A stretch of 38,848 bases of DNA from an uncultured Pelagibacteraceae bacterium. Its GTDB lineage: Bacteria; Pseudomonadota; Alphaproteobacteria; Pelagibacterales; Pelagibacteraceae. Made by a program: the position numbers and the translations under genes. The notes under the pieces were generated by a model. The model was not told the origin of the DNA. It worked only from the letters and a program-made list of their open reading frames with translations, and made no database searches. The stretch is from positions 1-38,848 of the forward strand of contig CACAUA010000007.1 of the NCBI GenBank assembly GCA_902535625.1. The letters run 5' to 3'. Below, piece by piece: positions 16,994-25,498 of the stretch (the first letter of the stretch is position 1; each line of letters begins with the position of its first letter).

Positions 16994-18759
16994 TAAACTA
17001 AGGACTTACCTTTGCCAGTAATCTTCTTACTTTCTTGATCTTTGGGCCCTAAAATCATCTGATTATGAGGCTTTCCTGATGGTATCATTGGAAAACAATT
17101 TTCTACTTTATCGACCATACAATCAAATATTACAGGTCTATCTGTATTCAACATTTCAATAATTTTATCATCTAACTCTTCTGGTGTTTTTGCTCTTATA
17201 CCAATACAGTTATATGCTTCAGCTAATTTAACAAAATCTGGTAGAGCAGCAGTATAACTTTCAGAATAGTTTTTATCATGTAAAAGTTCTTGCCATTGTC
17301 TAACCATACCCATGTATTGATTATTCAATATAAATATTTTAATTGGCAGGTTGTATTGTACAGCTGTAGACATTTCCTGTATTGTCATTAATACTGAAGC
17401 CTCACCCGCAATATCTATAACTAATTTTTTTGGATGAGCAACTTGTACGCCCACAGCTGCTGGTAAACCATATCCCATTGTACCTAAACCACCAGATGTC
17501 ATCCAACGGTTTGGTTTGTTAAATTTATAATGTTGTGCAGCCCACATCTGATGTTGTCCTACCTCAGTTGTAATATAGGAATCTTTATCTTTAGTTAATT
17601 CATATAATCTTTCAATCGCATACTGAGGTTTTATAGTGTCTTCACTTCCAATATAATCTAAAGATCTAACCGATCTCCACTTTTGAATTTTTTCCCACCA
17701 CTTAGAAGTCTTTTGTTTATTTGATTTTAAAAATTTTGATTTTTTTTGTTTTAAACTTTTCAAAGTGGATGAAAGGACAGTTTTTACATCTCCAACAATT
17801 GCTAAATCAACTTTAACATTTTTATTAATTGATGATGGATCTATATCAATATGAACCTTTTTCGATTTTGGTGAAAATTCATCTATTTTTCCTGTTATCC
17901 TATCATCAAAACGTGCACCAATATTAATCATTAAATCGCAGTCATGCATTGCATTATTAGCTTCATAAGTTCCATGCATACCTAACATTCCTAAAAATTG
18001 ATTATCATCACCTGGGAAAGATCCCAATCCTTGTAAAGTTGATGTGATAGGAAAACCTGTTGCATAAACAAGTTCTCTTAAAAGTTCACTAGCCTTAGGT
18101 CCAGAATTAATTACTCCACCACCAGTATAAAAAATAGGTTTTGACGATTTACTCATTAATTCAATTAATTCATCAATACTATTTTGATTAAAATGGTTGT
18201 GAGATTTACCGTTAAGTTTTTTTTCTTTTTTTGGTCTGTTATATTTTGTTTTTTGAAACTGAATATCTTTTGGTATATCAACTAAAACTGGTCCTGGCCT
18301 ACCAGTAGTTGCTACTTCAAAAGCTTTATGTATTGTACTAGCTAAATCATTTATATCTTTGACTAACCAATTATGTTTAGTGCAAGGTCTTGTTATTCCA
18401 GTTGTGTCACATTCTTGAAATGCATCTGTACCAATTAAGTGAGTTGGAACTTGTCCTGAGATACAAACTAGTGGAATAGAATCCATGTACGCATCGGTCA
18501 AAGCTGTAACTACATTTGTTGCGCCTGGTCCTGAGGTTACTAAAATAACACCTGGTTTACCTGATGACCTTGCATATCCTTCTGCTGCATGGCCTGCGCC
18601 TTGTTCATGTCTAACTAAAACGTGTTTAATTGATTTAAAATTTTGTAATTCATCATAAATTGGAAGCACAGCGCCGCCTGGATAACCAAAAATATGATCA
18701 ACATTTTGATCCTCCATGCACTTAAATACAATTTCAGCACCTGAGTATAATTTTGACAT
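16993..18759 (-). CDS. ilvB: acetolactate synthase large (catalytic) subunit
   Basis: A 588-residue ThDP- and FAD-dependent enzyme making acetolactate/acetohydroxybutyrate. The catalytic glutamate is Glu52 in VRHEQGAGHAAEG; PGP and substrate-channel segments are normal; the C-terminal ThDP domain has GGLGTMGYGLPAAVG and FILNNQYMGMVRQWQ. In the ThDP/Mg motif the expected Asp (GDG, or AGDAS in alphaproteobacterial relatives) is Glu453 (AGEAS, codon GAG at 17401-17403). A Lys-rich insertion covers about 335-355. The gene begins 41 bp after miaA without an obvious Shine-Dalgarno site and leads directly into ilvN. Confidence 0.95.
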   Translation of the reverse strand: MSKLYSGAEIVFKCMEDQNVDHIFGYPGGAVLPIYDELQNFKSIKHVLVRHEQGAGHAAEGYARSSGKPGVILVTSGPGATNVVTALTDAYMDSIPLVCISGQVPTHLIGTDAFQECDTTGITRPCTKHNWLVKDINDLASTIHKAFEVATTGRPGPVLVDIPKDIQFQKTKYNRPKKEKKLNGKSHNHFNQNSIDELIELMSKSSKPIFYTGGGVINSGPKASELLRELVYATGFPITSTLQGLGSFPGDDNQFLGMLGMHGTYEANNAMHDCDLMINIGARFDDRITGKIDEFSPKSKKVHIDIDPSSINKNVKVDLAIVGDVKTVLSSTLKSLKQKKSKFLKSNKQKTSKWWEKIQKWRSVRSLDYIGSEDTIKPQYAIERLYELTKDKDSYITTEVGQHQMWAAQHYKFNKPNRWMTSGGLGTMGYGLPAAVGVQVAHPKKLVIDIAGEASVLMTIQEMSTAVQYNLPIKIFILNNQYMGMVRQWQELLHDKNYSESYTAALPDFVKLAEAYNCIGIRAKTPEELDDKIIEMLNTDRPVIFDCMVDKVENCFPMIPSGKPHNQMILGPKDQESKKITGKGKSLV

Positions 18760-18765
18760 TCAGAC

Positions 18766-18795
18766 AATCTAGCTGAAGTTGTGCTAAAAGGTCAA
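18766..18795 (-). promoter_or_regulatory. candidate promoter of the ilvBNC-leuA block
   Basis: Reading the minus strand, TTGACC (5/6, plus-strand 790-795 of this block) and TAGATT (4/6, 18766-18771) are separated by 18 bases. The predicted transcription start falls at or next to the ilvB ATG (18759), i.e. a leaderless message, consistent with the lack of a Shine-Dalgarno sequence there. Weak evidence; it may be a chance match, and transcription could come through from miaA. Confidence 0.28.
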
Positions 18796-18800
18796 GCTAT

Positions 18801-19721
18801 CTATGTAGATTTAGGAAATTTTTTTAAAAATGTTTCTAGTCTATTAAATTTTATTTTTTGCCAATCAGACATCTGGCCTCTTGCCCAAGTAGATTGTCTC
18901 TTTGCATATTGCCTTGTTTTTATTGATATTTTTTCTTTCAGTTCACTGAGATCTATTCTTTTGTTAAGATATTCCTTAATCTCACTTAGACCAATGACTT
19001 TATTAGATGATAAATCTTTCTTTACTCTTAATTTATAAAACCTCTTGGCCTCTTTAATTGCCCCGTCTCTCAACATTTCATTTGTTCTTAAAGAAATTCT
19101 TTCAATTAACTTCTCTCTAGGATAATCGATATGTAACTTTATAAAGTCGTCCTGCGTAAAATCAGAGTATGTTTCACTATACCAATCAAACAAAGATTTA
19201 TTTGTAAATTTTTTTACCTCATAAGCTCTTATTGATCTTTGAGTGTCATTTTTGTTGATTTTTTTTTTGCAAAGTGGATCTAGTTTAACTAGATCAAAAT
19301 AAAATTTAGTTTGTCCTATTTTCGATTGTTTTTTTCTTGTTCTATTTCTAATAGTGAGTGGAATATCAGGAATTTTAACTATGCCATCAATAAGTGCTTT
19401 AAAATATAAACCTGTGCCGCCAACAAGAATTGGAATTTTATTTTTTTTCTTAATATTATTAATTTTTAATTTTGCATCCTTAAGCCAATTTCCTGTAGAA
19501 TAATTATTCTTTACACTTTTAAATCCAAATAAATGATGTTTTATATTTTTTAAATCATTTCGCTGAGGTCTTGCTGTAAGAATTTTTAATTCTTTAAATA
19601 TTTGCATACTATCTGCATTTATTACCTCTCCATTTATTTTTTTTGCAAGCTGAACTGCAAATTTTGATTTTCCGGATGCTGTTGGTCCTGAAATAAGAAT
19701 TATTTTGGACTTTAAGTCCAT
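18801..19721 (-). CDS. miaA: tRNA dimethylallyltransferase
   Basis: A 306-residue enzyme adding a dimethylallyl group to A37 of tRNAs reading codons that start with U. The P-loop GPTASGKSK is at about 11-19, the substrate motif NADSMQIFKELKILTARP near 36-53, GGTGLYFKALIDG near 101-113, and the tRNA-binding RQYAKRQSTWARGQ near the C-terminus. Length and motifs are normal. Its ATG overlaps the degP stop by one base (TAATG), so it is coupled to the protease gene; the isoprenoid donor comes from the dxs/ispA pathway also present in this window. Confidence 0.96.
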   Translation of the reverse strand: MDLKSKIILISGPTASGKSKFAVQLAKKINGEVINADSMQIFKELKILTARPQRNDLKNIKHHLFGFKSVKNNYSTGNWLKDAKLKINNIKKKNKIPILVGGTGLYFKALIDGIVKIPDIPLTIRNRTRKKQSKIGQTKFYFDLVKLDPLCKKKINKNDTQRSIRAYEVKKFTNKSLFDWYSETYSDFTQDDFIKLHIDYPREKLIERISLRTNEMLRDGAIKEAKRFYKLRVKKDLSSNKVIGLSEIKEYLNKRIDLSELKEKISIKTRQYAKRQSTWARGQMSDWQKIKFNRLETFLKKFPKST

Positions 19722-21124
19722 TAATTTAGTTTAACACCAATATATCTTCTTTGGTTATTGTTATTGTAAATTGCGATAAGTAAACTTTTATCTTTACTTT
19801 TTAGCGCTAGTTTTACAATGTTGTCTAGATCTCCAATAGTATTGATCTTTTTCTTTTGTGCTTCAACTATAATATTATTTACTTGAAGATAATTAACTGG
19901 ACTATCTTTATCGATTTCTGTGATTACTAATCCTGTTGTATTTTTTGGTAAATTTCTTTCTTTAATATCATCTTTATTTAGCAATCTCACTTTTAATTTC
20001 AAACCATCTATTGTGTCTTCTTTAGGTTTTTCTGTTACCAAACCTTGAGATTTAAAATCTTCAGATGTTTCTAGTCTTCCAAGTATAATTTCTTTTGTTA
20101 TTTCACGTTTATTTCTCCACACTTTAAGTTTTACTTTTTTTCCAACTTCAGTTTCTGCAACTATCCTCGGAAGCTCACTCATTTCATTAATTTTTTTACC
20201 ATCAAATTCTAAAATTATGTCTCCGGCTTTAATTCCTCCCTTATCTGATGGACTATTTTCAGCAACACTTGCAACAAGTGCTCCTCTTGGTTCATCTAAT
20301 TTTTCAACATCTGCAATGTCTTTTGTTACAGTTTGGATTCTTACACCTAACCATCCTCTTTTAGTTTCTCCAAATTCAATTAATTGATTAATTACTTTTT
20401 GAGCACTATTAGAAGGAATTGCAAAACCAATTCCAATTGAACCTGATTGACCTAATATTGCAGTATTGATTCCAACTACATCACCATCCATGTTAAACAA
20501 TGGACCTCCTGAATTACCTTGGTTTATAGATGCATCAGTTTGAATGTAATCTTCATATCTAGAAAGACCAATACTTCTGTTTCTTGCTGAGATTATTCCA
20601 GCAGTAACTGTTCCACCTAAGCCAAATGGATTCCCAATTGCAATAACCCAATCACCAATTCTTGCAGTATCAGAGTCTCCAAATTTAACTGGGGTAAATT
20701 TCTGATCTGACTCTATTTGAAGAACTGCCAAATCCATACCAGGATCAGCTCCAATTACTTTTGCCTTTATATTTTTTTCACCATTAACTCTAACAAAAAC
20801 ATCTTCCGCACCTTGTATTACGTGATTATTTGTAATTACAATTCCTTTTTCATCTATTATGAAGCCAGATCCAAGCGCACTTGTCTGTCTCTTTTGTGGA
20901 GTTCCATAATCTTTGAACATATCTTCAAAAGGAGACCCTGGGGGAAATTCGAACGGAAATGGATTAGACCTTGTGGTTACTGTTGTTGTAGTCGAGATAT
21001 TTACTACTGACGGCATTAATTTTTCAGCCAGATCAGCAAAAGACGCAGGCATATTTGCTGCGTTACTAGTATTTTGAATATTAATTGAGAATAATATTAC
21101 TAATAAAAGCTTTATGAATCTCAT
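19721..21124 (-). CDS. degP: periplasmic serine protease/chaperone of the DegP/Do family
   Basis: I use the ATG at 21124 (467 residues) rather than the upstream TTG at 21139: it overlaps the stop of the preceding small gene as ATGA and starts a clean signal peptide (MRFIKLLLVILFS..., cleavage near residue 23). The trypsin-like domain carries the triad His101 (ITNNHVI), Asp131 (DPGMDLAV) and Ser205 (NQGNSGGPL). Two PDZ domains follow (about 260-350 and 375-465). It degrades or refolds damaged envelope proteins. The neighbours hflK-hflC-DUF2065-degP form a common proteostasis group in alphaproteobacteria. Confidence 0.95.
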   Translation of the reverse strand: MRFIKLLLVILFSINIQNTSNAANMPASFADLAEKLMPSVVNISTTTTVTTRSNPFPFEFPPGSPFEDMFKDYGTPQKRQTSALGSGFIIDEKGIVITNNHVIQGAEDVFVRVNGEKNIKAKVIGADPGMDLAVLQIESDQKFTPVKFGDSDTARIGDWVIAIGNPFGLGGTVTAGIISARNRSIGLSRYEDYIQTDASINQGNSGGPLFNMDGDVVGINTAILGQSGSIGIGFAIPSNSAQKVINQLIEFGETKRGWLGVRIQTVTKDIADVEKLDEPRGALVASVAENSPSDKGGIKAGDIILEFDGKKINEMSELPRIVAETEVGKKVKLKVWRNKREITKEIILGRLETSEDFKSQGLVTEKPKEDTIDGLKLKVRLLNKDDIKERNLPKNTTGLVITEIDKDSPVNYLQVNNIIVEAQKKKINTIGDLDNIVKLALKSKDKSLLIAIYNNNNQRRYIGVKLN

Positions 21125-21306
21125 CTTTTTAAATACCAAATAATAAAAAAACCAATCACTGCAAATATTAATCCACCAGTTCTTAGTTGATTATCAGTGG
21201 CTTCTTTCAATTTCATTATCATATTTTTCATTTTTGATGGAAATATGGCGTAAAGAATTCCTTCAATAAAAAGAAATAGACCAAATGCTATGATCAATTC
21301 TCTCAT
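21121..21306 (-). CDS. small membrane protein of the DUF2065 family
   Basis: A 61-residue protein with two hydrophobic segments (about 3-22 and 42-58) separated by a basic amphipathic stretch (PSKMKNMIMKLKEATDNQLRTGGLIF). The PxxM...LR..G pattern and the location between hflC and degP match the DUF2065 family, a small inner-membrane protein of unknown function commonly found at this spot. It starts 6 bp after hflC and overlaps degP by four bases (ATGA). Confidence 0.82.
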   Translation of the reverse strand: MRELIIAFGLFLFIEGILYAIFPSKMKNMIMKLKEATDNQLRTGGLIFAVIGFFIIWYLKR

Positions 21307-21311
21307 GAAAT

Positions 21312-22181
21312 TTACTCTACTTTTTGATCAATATTTCCGAAAAATTTAAAAAATTCACTATCAGGTGAAAGTATCATTGAAGTTTCGCCCCCTATTAAAG
21401 CTTTTTGATATGCCTGCATAGCTCTATAAAATGCAAAAAATTCAGGGTCTTGTCCGAAGGCATTGGCGAAAATCTTGTTTTTCAAACCGTCACCTTCACC
21501 CTTCATAATCTCAGATTTCTTCTGTGCGTCCGCAAGTATAACTGTTACTTCTTTATCTGCGGTTGATGTAATTGTTACAGCCATTTCTGCACCTTTTGCT
21601 CTAAATTCTTTTGCTTCTCTTTCTCTCTCAGTTTGCATTCTTCTAAAAATTGCATCACTGTTTGCTTGAGGAAGATCTGCTCTTTTAATTCTTACATCAA
21701 CTATACTAATGCCGAAGTTTTCTGCTTCATTGTTTACACCTTCTTGAATTAATGACATTTGTTTTGTTCTATCTTCTGAAAGAAGTGTTTGTAGTTCTTG
21801 CTGACCAAGTACGTTTCTTATTCTAGAATTTATAATTGTAGCCAATCTTGATCTTGCAACTCTTTCATTCCCAACAGATATATAAAATTTAAGAGGATCA
21901 ATTATTTGAAATCTTGCAAATGCATCAACAATTAATCTTTTTTGATCTGATGCAATTACCTCCTCCGGTGGTGTATCAAGATTTAAAATTCTTTTGTCCA
22001 GAAATACAACATTTTGTATGAATGGAATTTTAAAATTAATTCCAGGCTTGGATATAATTCTTTTAGGATCACCAAATTGGAGAACTATGGCTTGATTAAC
22101 CTCTTTAACTATAAAAACTGAAAAGTAAATTGTTGCAGCGATTAGTATTATTATTGGTAATAGAAATTTTCCAGCTTTCAT
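21312..22181 (-). CDS. hflC: HflC subunit of the FtsH-modulating HflKC complex
   Basis: A 289-residue SPFH/band-7 protein with one N-terminal transmembrane helix (about 6-26) and a periplasmic SPFH domain (VNQAIVLQFGDPKRIISKPGINFKIPF). A long coiled-coil follows (about 180-240: RRMQTEREREAKEFRAKGAEMA). With HflK it forms a cage around the FtsH protease and modulates turnover of membrane proteins. It starts one base after hflK. The length is usual for alphaproteobacterial HflC. Confidence 0.94.
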   Translation of the reverse strand: MKAGKFLLPIIILIAATIYFSVFIVKEVNQAIVLQFGDPKRIISKPGINFKIPFIQNVVFLDKRILNLDTPPEEVIASDQKRLIVDAFARFQIIDPLKFYISVGNERVARSRLATIINSRIRNVLGQQELQTLLSEDRTKQMSLIQEGVNNEAENFGISIVDVRIKRADLPQANSDAIFRRMQTEREREAKEFRAKGAEMAVTITSTADKEVTVILADAQKKSEIMKGEGDGLKNKIFANAFGQDPEFFAFYRAMQAYQKALIGGETSMILSPDSEFFKFFGNIDQKVE

Positions 22182-22182
22182 T

Positions 22183-23274
22183 TTAATTAGTCCCTGTCTT
22201 TAATTCTTGTAATGGCAGATATGGTACTACACCTTCACCTGAATTTTTGTCGATTATTATTTTATTAATATCAGCTAATACTTCTTCCATTGTCTCAAGA
22301 TACATTCTTTCTTGAGTTACTTTTTTAGCTTTTGCATACTCATTATAAATTGATAAAAATCTACTTGCTTCTCCTTCTGCCTTAGCAACAACCTCTTTTT
22401 TATAAGCTTCTGCTGCTTGTAGAATTTTTGCAGCTTCTCCTCTTGCTCTTGGAATTACATCATTTGCATATGCTTCTGCTTCGTTTTTAGATCTTTCCAT
22501 ATCCGCTCTAGCTGCCTGGACATCTCTAAATGCATCAATAACTTGGTCTGGTGGATCAGCTTTTTGAGTTTGAACTTGTGTAATTTGAATTCCACTTGTG
22601 TATTCATCTAAAATTTCTTGAATTATTTCTTGAGTATCAGCTTCTATAAGAGATCTACCTTCAGTCAGGATTGGTTGAATATCAGATCGTGCAATAACCT
22701 CTCTCATCGCTGTTTCAGCAGCTGCTTTAACTGTTCCTTCAGGATCTTGAATTTTGAATAAAAAATTACCAGCATCTTTAATTACCCAAAATACTGAAAA
22801 ATCTATGTTAACTATGTTTTCATCACCTGTTAACATTAAACTTTCTTCTGGAACATCTGCAACTCCGCCTGATGAAAATCCGCTATCTCTTTCTGATCTA
22901 AAACCAATATCCATTCGATTAACTTTTGTAACCTTAGGAGTTAGTACATTTTCAATTGGAAAAGGAAGATGATAATTTAATCCAGGCTGAGTAGTTTTAA
23001 CAAATTTACCAAATCGTAATACAACACCTTGTTCATCAGGTAAAACTCTATAAAGACCACTTAAAGTCCAAACAATTAGGAGAATTATTAGACCAATTAT
23101 TATTGGCTTAGCGCCACCTTTACCGCCACCTAAAAATCTATTTATTATTGCTTGTAGTTTACTTATAACTTCATCAATATTTGGGGGAGTAGGACCTTTT
23201 CTAAATCCACCATTTCCACTACCACCACCTCCTGGAGGTGTGCCCCATGGGCTTTGATTTCTAAAATCACTCAT
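22183..23274 (-). CDS. hflK: HflK subunit of the FtsH-modulating HflKC complex
   Basis: A 363-residue SPFH/band-7 protein. The N-terminal 30 residues are Gly/Pro-rich (WGTPPGGGGSGNGG), as is usual for HflK, then come a transmembrane helix (about 57-75) and the SPFH domain starting LPDEQGVVLRFGKFVKT. The C-terminal coiled-coil region is rich in Ala and Glu (YANDVIPRARGEAAKILQAAEAYKKEV). It partners HflC, encoded one base downstream. It is the first gene of the long minus-strand run and is divergent from mrp across a 54 bp gap, where both promoters must lie. Confidence 0.94.
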   Translation of the reverse strand: MSDFRNQSPWGTPPGGGGSGNGGFRKGPTPPNIDEVISKLQAIINRFLGGGKGGAKPIIIGLIILLIVWTLSGLYRVLPDEQGVVLRFGKFVKTTQPGLNYHLPFPIENVLTPKVTKVNRMDIGFRSERDSGFSSGGVADVPEESLMLTGDENIVNIDFSVFWVIKDAGNFLFKIQDPEGTVKAAAETAMREVIARSDIQPILTEGRSLIEADTQEIIQEILDEYTSGIQITQVQTQKADPPDQVIDAFRDVQAARADMERSKNEAEAYANDVIPRARGEAAKILQAAEAYKKEVVAKAEGEASRFLSIYNEYAKAKKVTQERMYLETMEEVLADINKIIIDKNSGEGVVPYLPLQELKTGTN

Positions 23275-23328
23275 AATACGACATTCTATATAGTGTCTTT
23301 ATTAGTAAAAACAAGATAATGGTAAATT

Positions 23329-24153
23329 ATGGACGGAAAAAAAGTAGGTTTAAGTGACACAACAAAGGTAAAAACTAAGCCAAAAACCTTCAGACGGAAC
23401 CCAATTATTGGAACAAAGTTTACAATTGCAATATCAAGTGCAAAAGGAGGAGTAGGAAAGTCAACATTTGCGTCGAATCTTGCTTTGGCATTAAAAAAAA
23501 TGGACTTAAATGTTGGTTTGCTTGACGCAGATATATATGGACCATCATTGCCAAAATTATTCTCAATAAATGAAAAGCCAGAAAGTGACGGGCAAAAATT
23601 AAAGCCAATTTTAAAATATGGAATTCAATGTATGTCAATTGGGTTTTTAACAGAAGAACAAACACCAATGATTTGGAGAGGTCCAATGGTAATTTCTGCG
23701 ATAAAAACTTTTACACAAAAAGTTATGTGGGAAAATTTAGATATTTTAATTGTTGATATGCCACCAGGAACTGGAGATACACAATTGACTTTTGCGCAAG
23801 AAATTAACATGGATGGAGTAATAATTATATCTACCCCACAAGAAATAGCATTACAAGATGTAAAACGTGGAATTAGGATGTTTGATAAACTTAAAGTAAA
23901 AATACTAGGACTTATAGATAACATGAGTTATTTCATTGGAGATGATGGAAAAAAATATGCAATTTTCGGTGAAGGTGGTGTAAAAAAAACTGCTGATGAA
24001 TTTAAAAAAGATTTTATGGGAGAAATACCAATTGATCCTGAGGTCGGAAAGCAAGGAGATTTGGGTTCACCAATAGTAGAAAGCAAACCAGAGCATAAGA
24101 TTTCTAAAATGTATTTTAAGTTTGCAGAAAAAATTAAATCAATTTATCTTTAA
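23329..24153 (+). CDS. mrp: Mrp/ApbC-family P-loop ATPase, lacking the CxxC motif
   Basis: A 274-residue MinD-like ATPase of the Mrp/NBP35 family, usually an iron-sulfur cluster carrier. The deviant Walker A motif is [11 protein letters not shown] (about 36-46), with [16 protein letters not shown] at 63-78, IWRGPM at 115-120, and [12 protein letters not shown] at 143-154. There is no N-terminal MIP18/DUF59 domain. At the place where Mrp proteins such as the E. coli one carry CxxC (between NMS at 198-200 and IFG at 212-214) this protein has [11 protein letters not shown], with no cysteine; Cys101 is the only one in the protein. Its 3' end overlaps the thyX 3' end by 20 bp. Confidence 0.9.
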   Translation: MDGKKVGLSDTTKVKTKPKTFRRNPIIGTKFTIAISSAKGGVGKSTFASNLALALKKMDLNVGLLDADIYGPSLPKLFSINEKPESDGQKLKPILKYGIQCMSIGFLTEEQTPMIWRGPMVISAIKTFTQKVMWENLDILIVDMPPGTGDTQLTFAQEINMDGVIIISTPQEIALQDVKRGIRMFDKLKVKILGLIDNMSYFIGDDGKKYAIFGEGGVKKTADEFKKDFMGEIPIDPEVGKQGDLGSPIVESKPEHKISKMYFKFAEKIKSIYL

Positions 24154-25081
24154 GATCAAAAGCTTCCATAAGTTCATTCCATTCTCTTTTCGATAAACCT
24201 GTGTCATCGATAGAAACATTTTCACCTTTTATAAGTTTTTGAATAATAATTTTTCCTTTTGCAGAAACTTCTGTTCCACCAACCCTATAATCCATAAAAG
24301 CTTCATAAGTTATTGGTACCCATTTTTTAACAGTATCAAGCATAGCATCTGCGTAAGCTCTAATCTCATATTGAGCATGATGATCTGCTCTGAGCCTCAA
24401 AAAATTCATAAGATTTAATAAATCTGTTTTCCAATACCATTGGGTATAAGTATTTAGTGTTAAGTTCATTCTAGCAAGCTCTCTTGCTAAACCTACAGCA
24501 TTTTCGTCTATAGTTGATCCATCATATCTTTCATTAAGCATAGTTTCATAATTATTATAAGTTTGTTCAGCATCTCCTTTTAATAAATTCAAAACTTTTT
24601 TTGCTTTCTCTCCATCTAAAATATCGCCTCTACCTTGTCTATTACTTTGTGATTGAGCAGCAAGATGTTGCGGCTCTGGTAGATAAAATTCTTTATCTAA
24701 AATCGAGTATCTTGCTGAGTATTCATTTACATTTGCTGTTCTATGTCTAATCCATTGTCTAGCTATAAATATTGGCAACTTTACATGATATTTTATTTCA
24801 CACATTTCAAAAGGAGTACTATGCCAATGTCTCATTAAATATTTGATTAAACCAGAGTCGGTGGAAACTTTTTTTGTACCTTTTCCATAAGAAACTCTTG
24901 CTGATTGAACTACAGAGGTATCATCACCCATATAGTCAACAACTCTTATAAAACCATGGTCTAATATTGGAATTGCATCGTAAAGAATTTTTTCAAGTTC
25001 TGGTGCTGTCACTCTTTTTGTTGAATTTTGCTGAGATTGCTGGTCTTTTATTTCTTTTATTTGATCGTCGGTTAACTTCAT
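24134..25081 (-). CDS. thyX: FAD-dependent thymidylate synthase
   Basis: A 315-residue ThyX, which methylates dUMP using methylene-tetrahydrofolate and FAD/NADPH, independently of ThyA. The signature [11 protein letters not shown] is at residues 112-122, preceded by [51 protein letters not shown] near 210-235 completes the flavin/dUMP site. It is longer than the compact 220-250 residue enzymes, with N- and C-terminal extensions common in alphaproteobacteria. It is divergent from the tmRNA gene (shared 45 bp upstream region) and converges with mrp. Confidence 0.95.
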   Translation of the reverse strand: MKLTDDQIKEIKDQQSQQNSTKRVTAPELEKILYDAIPILDHGFIRVVDYMGDDTSVVQSARVSYGKGTKKVSTDSGLIKYLMRHWHSTPFEMCEIKYHVKLPIFIARQWIRHRTANVNEYSARYSILDKEFYLPEPQHLAAQSQSNRQGRGDILDGEKAKKVLNLLKGDAEQTYNNYETMLNERYDGSTIDENAVGLARELARMNLTLNTYTQWYWKTDLLNLMNFLRLRADHHAQYEIRAYADAMLDTVKKWVPITYEAFMDYRVGGTEVSAKGKIIIQKLIKGENVSIDDTGLSKREWNELMEAFDLKDKLI

Positions 25082-25091
25082 GAATAATTTA

Positions 25092-25119
25092 TTGAATCTG
25101 TTGAATTTGGTTTTATATT
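25092..25119 (+). promoter_or_regulatory. candidate promoter of the tmRNA gene
   Basis: TTGAAT at 25092-25097 (4/6), a 16-base spacer, and TATATT at 25114-25119 (5/6). The predicted transcription start, near 25126, coincides with the first base of the GTTGG/CCAAC hairpin that opens the tmRNA precursor. That agreement and the position raise the likelihood; the thyX promoter must overlap it on the other strand. Confidence 0.5.
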
Positions 25120-25125
25120 ATTAAT

Positions 25126-25383
25126 GTTGGTTTTCCAACTATGACGATAAACGAATTTCGTAATAACCATTACGGACGTGGGGGCAGTACCCACCACCTC
25201 CACCATTTTCAACTTATGGGGGTGAATTAGGATCGACGGATGACTAAAAGTTATTCTTTCGTTCGGTATTGTTCCGCCGTGAAGGGCTAATTTATAAATG
25301 CTAACGAAAGTTACGCACTTGCAGCTTAATTAATTTATTAATTAAGTTACGGGGTTTGGGGCACCTGGCAACAGAACGCCCCT
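25126..25383 (+). ncRNA. ssrA: transfer-messenger RNA, circularly permuted (two-piece) alphaproteobacterial form
   Basis: The acceptor piece comes first: a T-stem GTGGG/CCCAC (25178-25182/25190-25194) with a seven-base loop GGCAGTA, then CACCTCC-ACCA ending at 25205. After a short intervening segment the coding piece begins GGGGGTG at 25218-25224, which pairs with CACCTCC (25195-25201) in a seven-pair acceptor stem. ACGAA and AATAAC (25151-25155, 25162-25167) pair with TTCGT and GTTATT (25258-25262, 25250-25255), forming helix 2 across the break. The tag reading frame is at 25300-25329: ANESYALAA then TAA. The GGGGC/GCCCC hairpin (25358-25382) closes the 3' part. It rescues stalled ribosomes. 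The outer ends are approximate. Confidence 0.93.
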
Positions 25384-25400
25384 TAATAAATATTTGTTTT

Positions 25401-25486
25401 TGGTGCGGTCAGAGAGACTCGAACTCTCATGGGCTAGGCCCACACGGCCCTCAACCGTGCCTGTCTACCAGTTTCAGCATGACCGC
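25401..25486 (-). tRNA. tRNA-Leu, anticodon GAG
   Basis: On the minus strand the sequence folds as a class II tRNA: acceptor GCGGTCA/TGACCGC, discriminator A, and a CCA end that is encoded (25401-25403). The anticodon stem CACGG/CCGTG encloses TTGAGGG, giving anticodon GAG (plus-strand CTC at 25450-25452). A variable arm (TGGGC...GCCCA) and T-stem GAGAG/CTCTC with the canonical TTCGAGT loop follow. It decodes CUU/CUC leucine codons. It is convergent with the tmRNA gene about 18 bp away. The six bases just before the 5' end can pair with the first bases of the tRNA. Confidence 0.96.
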
Positions 25487-25498
25487 ATGTTATGCGGC

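Noticed and set aside
19721-21139. A longer DegP starting five codons upstream at 21139
   Set aside because: That start is TTG and would put extra residues before a good signal peptide; the ATG at 21124 overlaps the preceding stop as ATGA and fits the genome's habit of coupled starts.
23287-23314. A TTGTTT / TATATA pair as the hflK promoter and GATAAT at 23315 as an mrp -10 element
   Set aside because: The hflK -35 matches only 3 of 6 positions and the mrp -10 has no partner -35 at a usable distance; a promoter must exist in this 54 bp gap but I cannot fix it.
25358-25382. The GGGGC/GCCCC hairpin as a stand-alone terminator
   Set aside because: It is the expected closing hairpin at the 3' part of the tmRNA coding piece; the T-rich sequence after it is interrupted, though it may contribute to termination.
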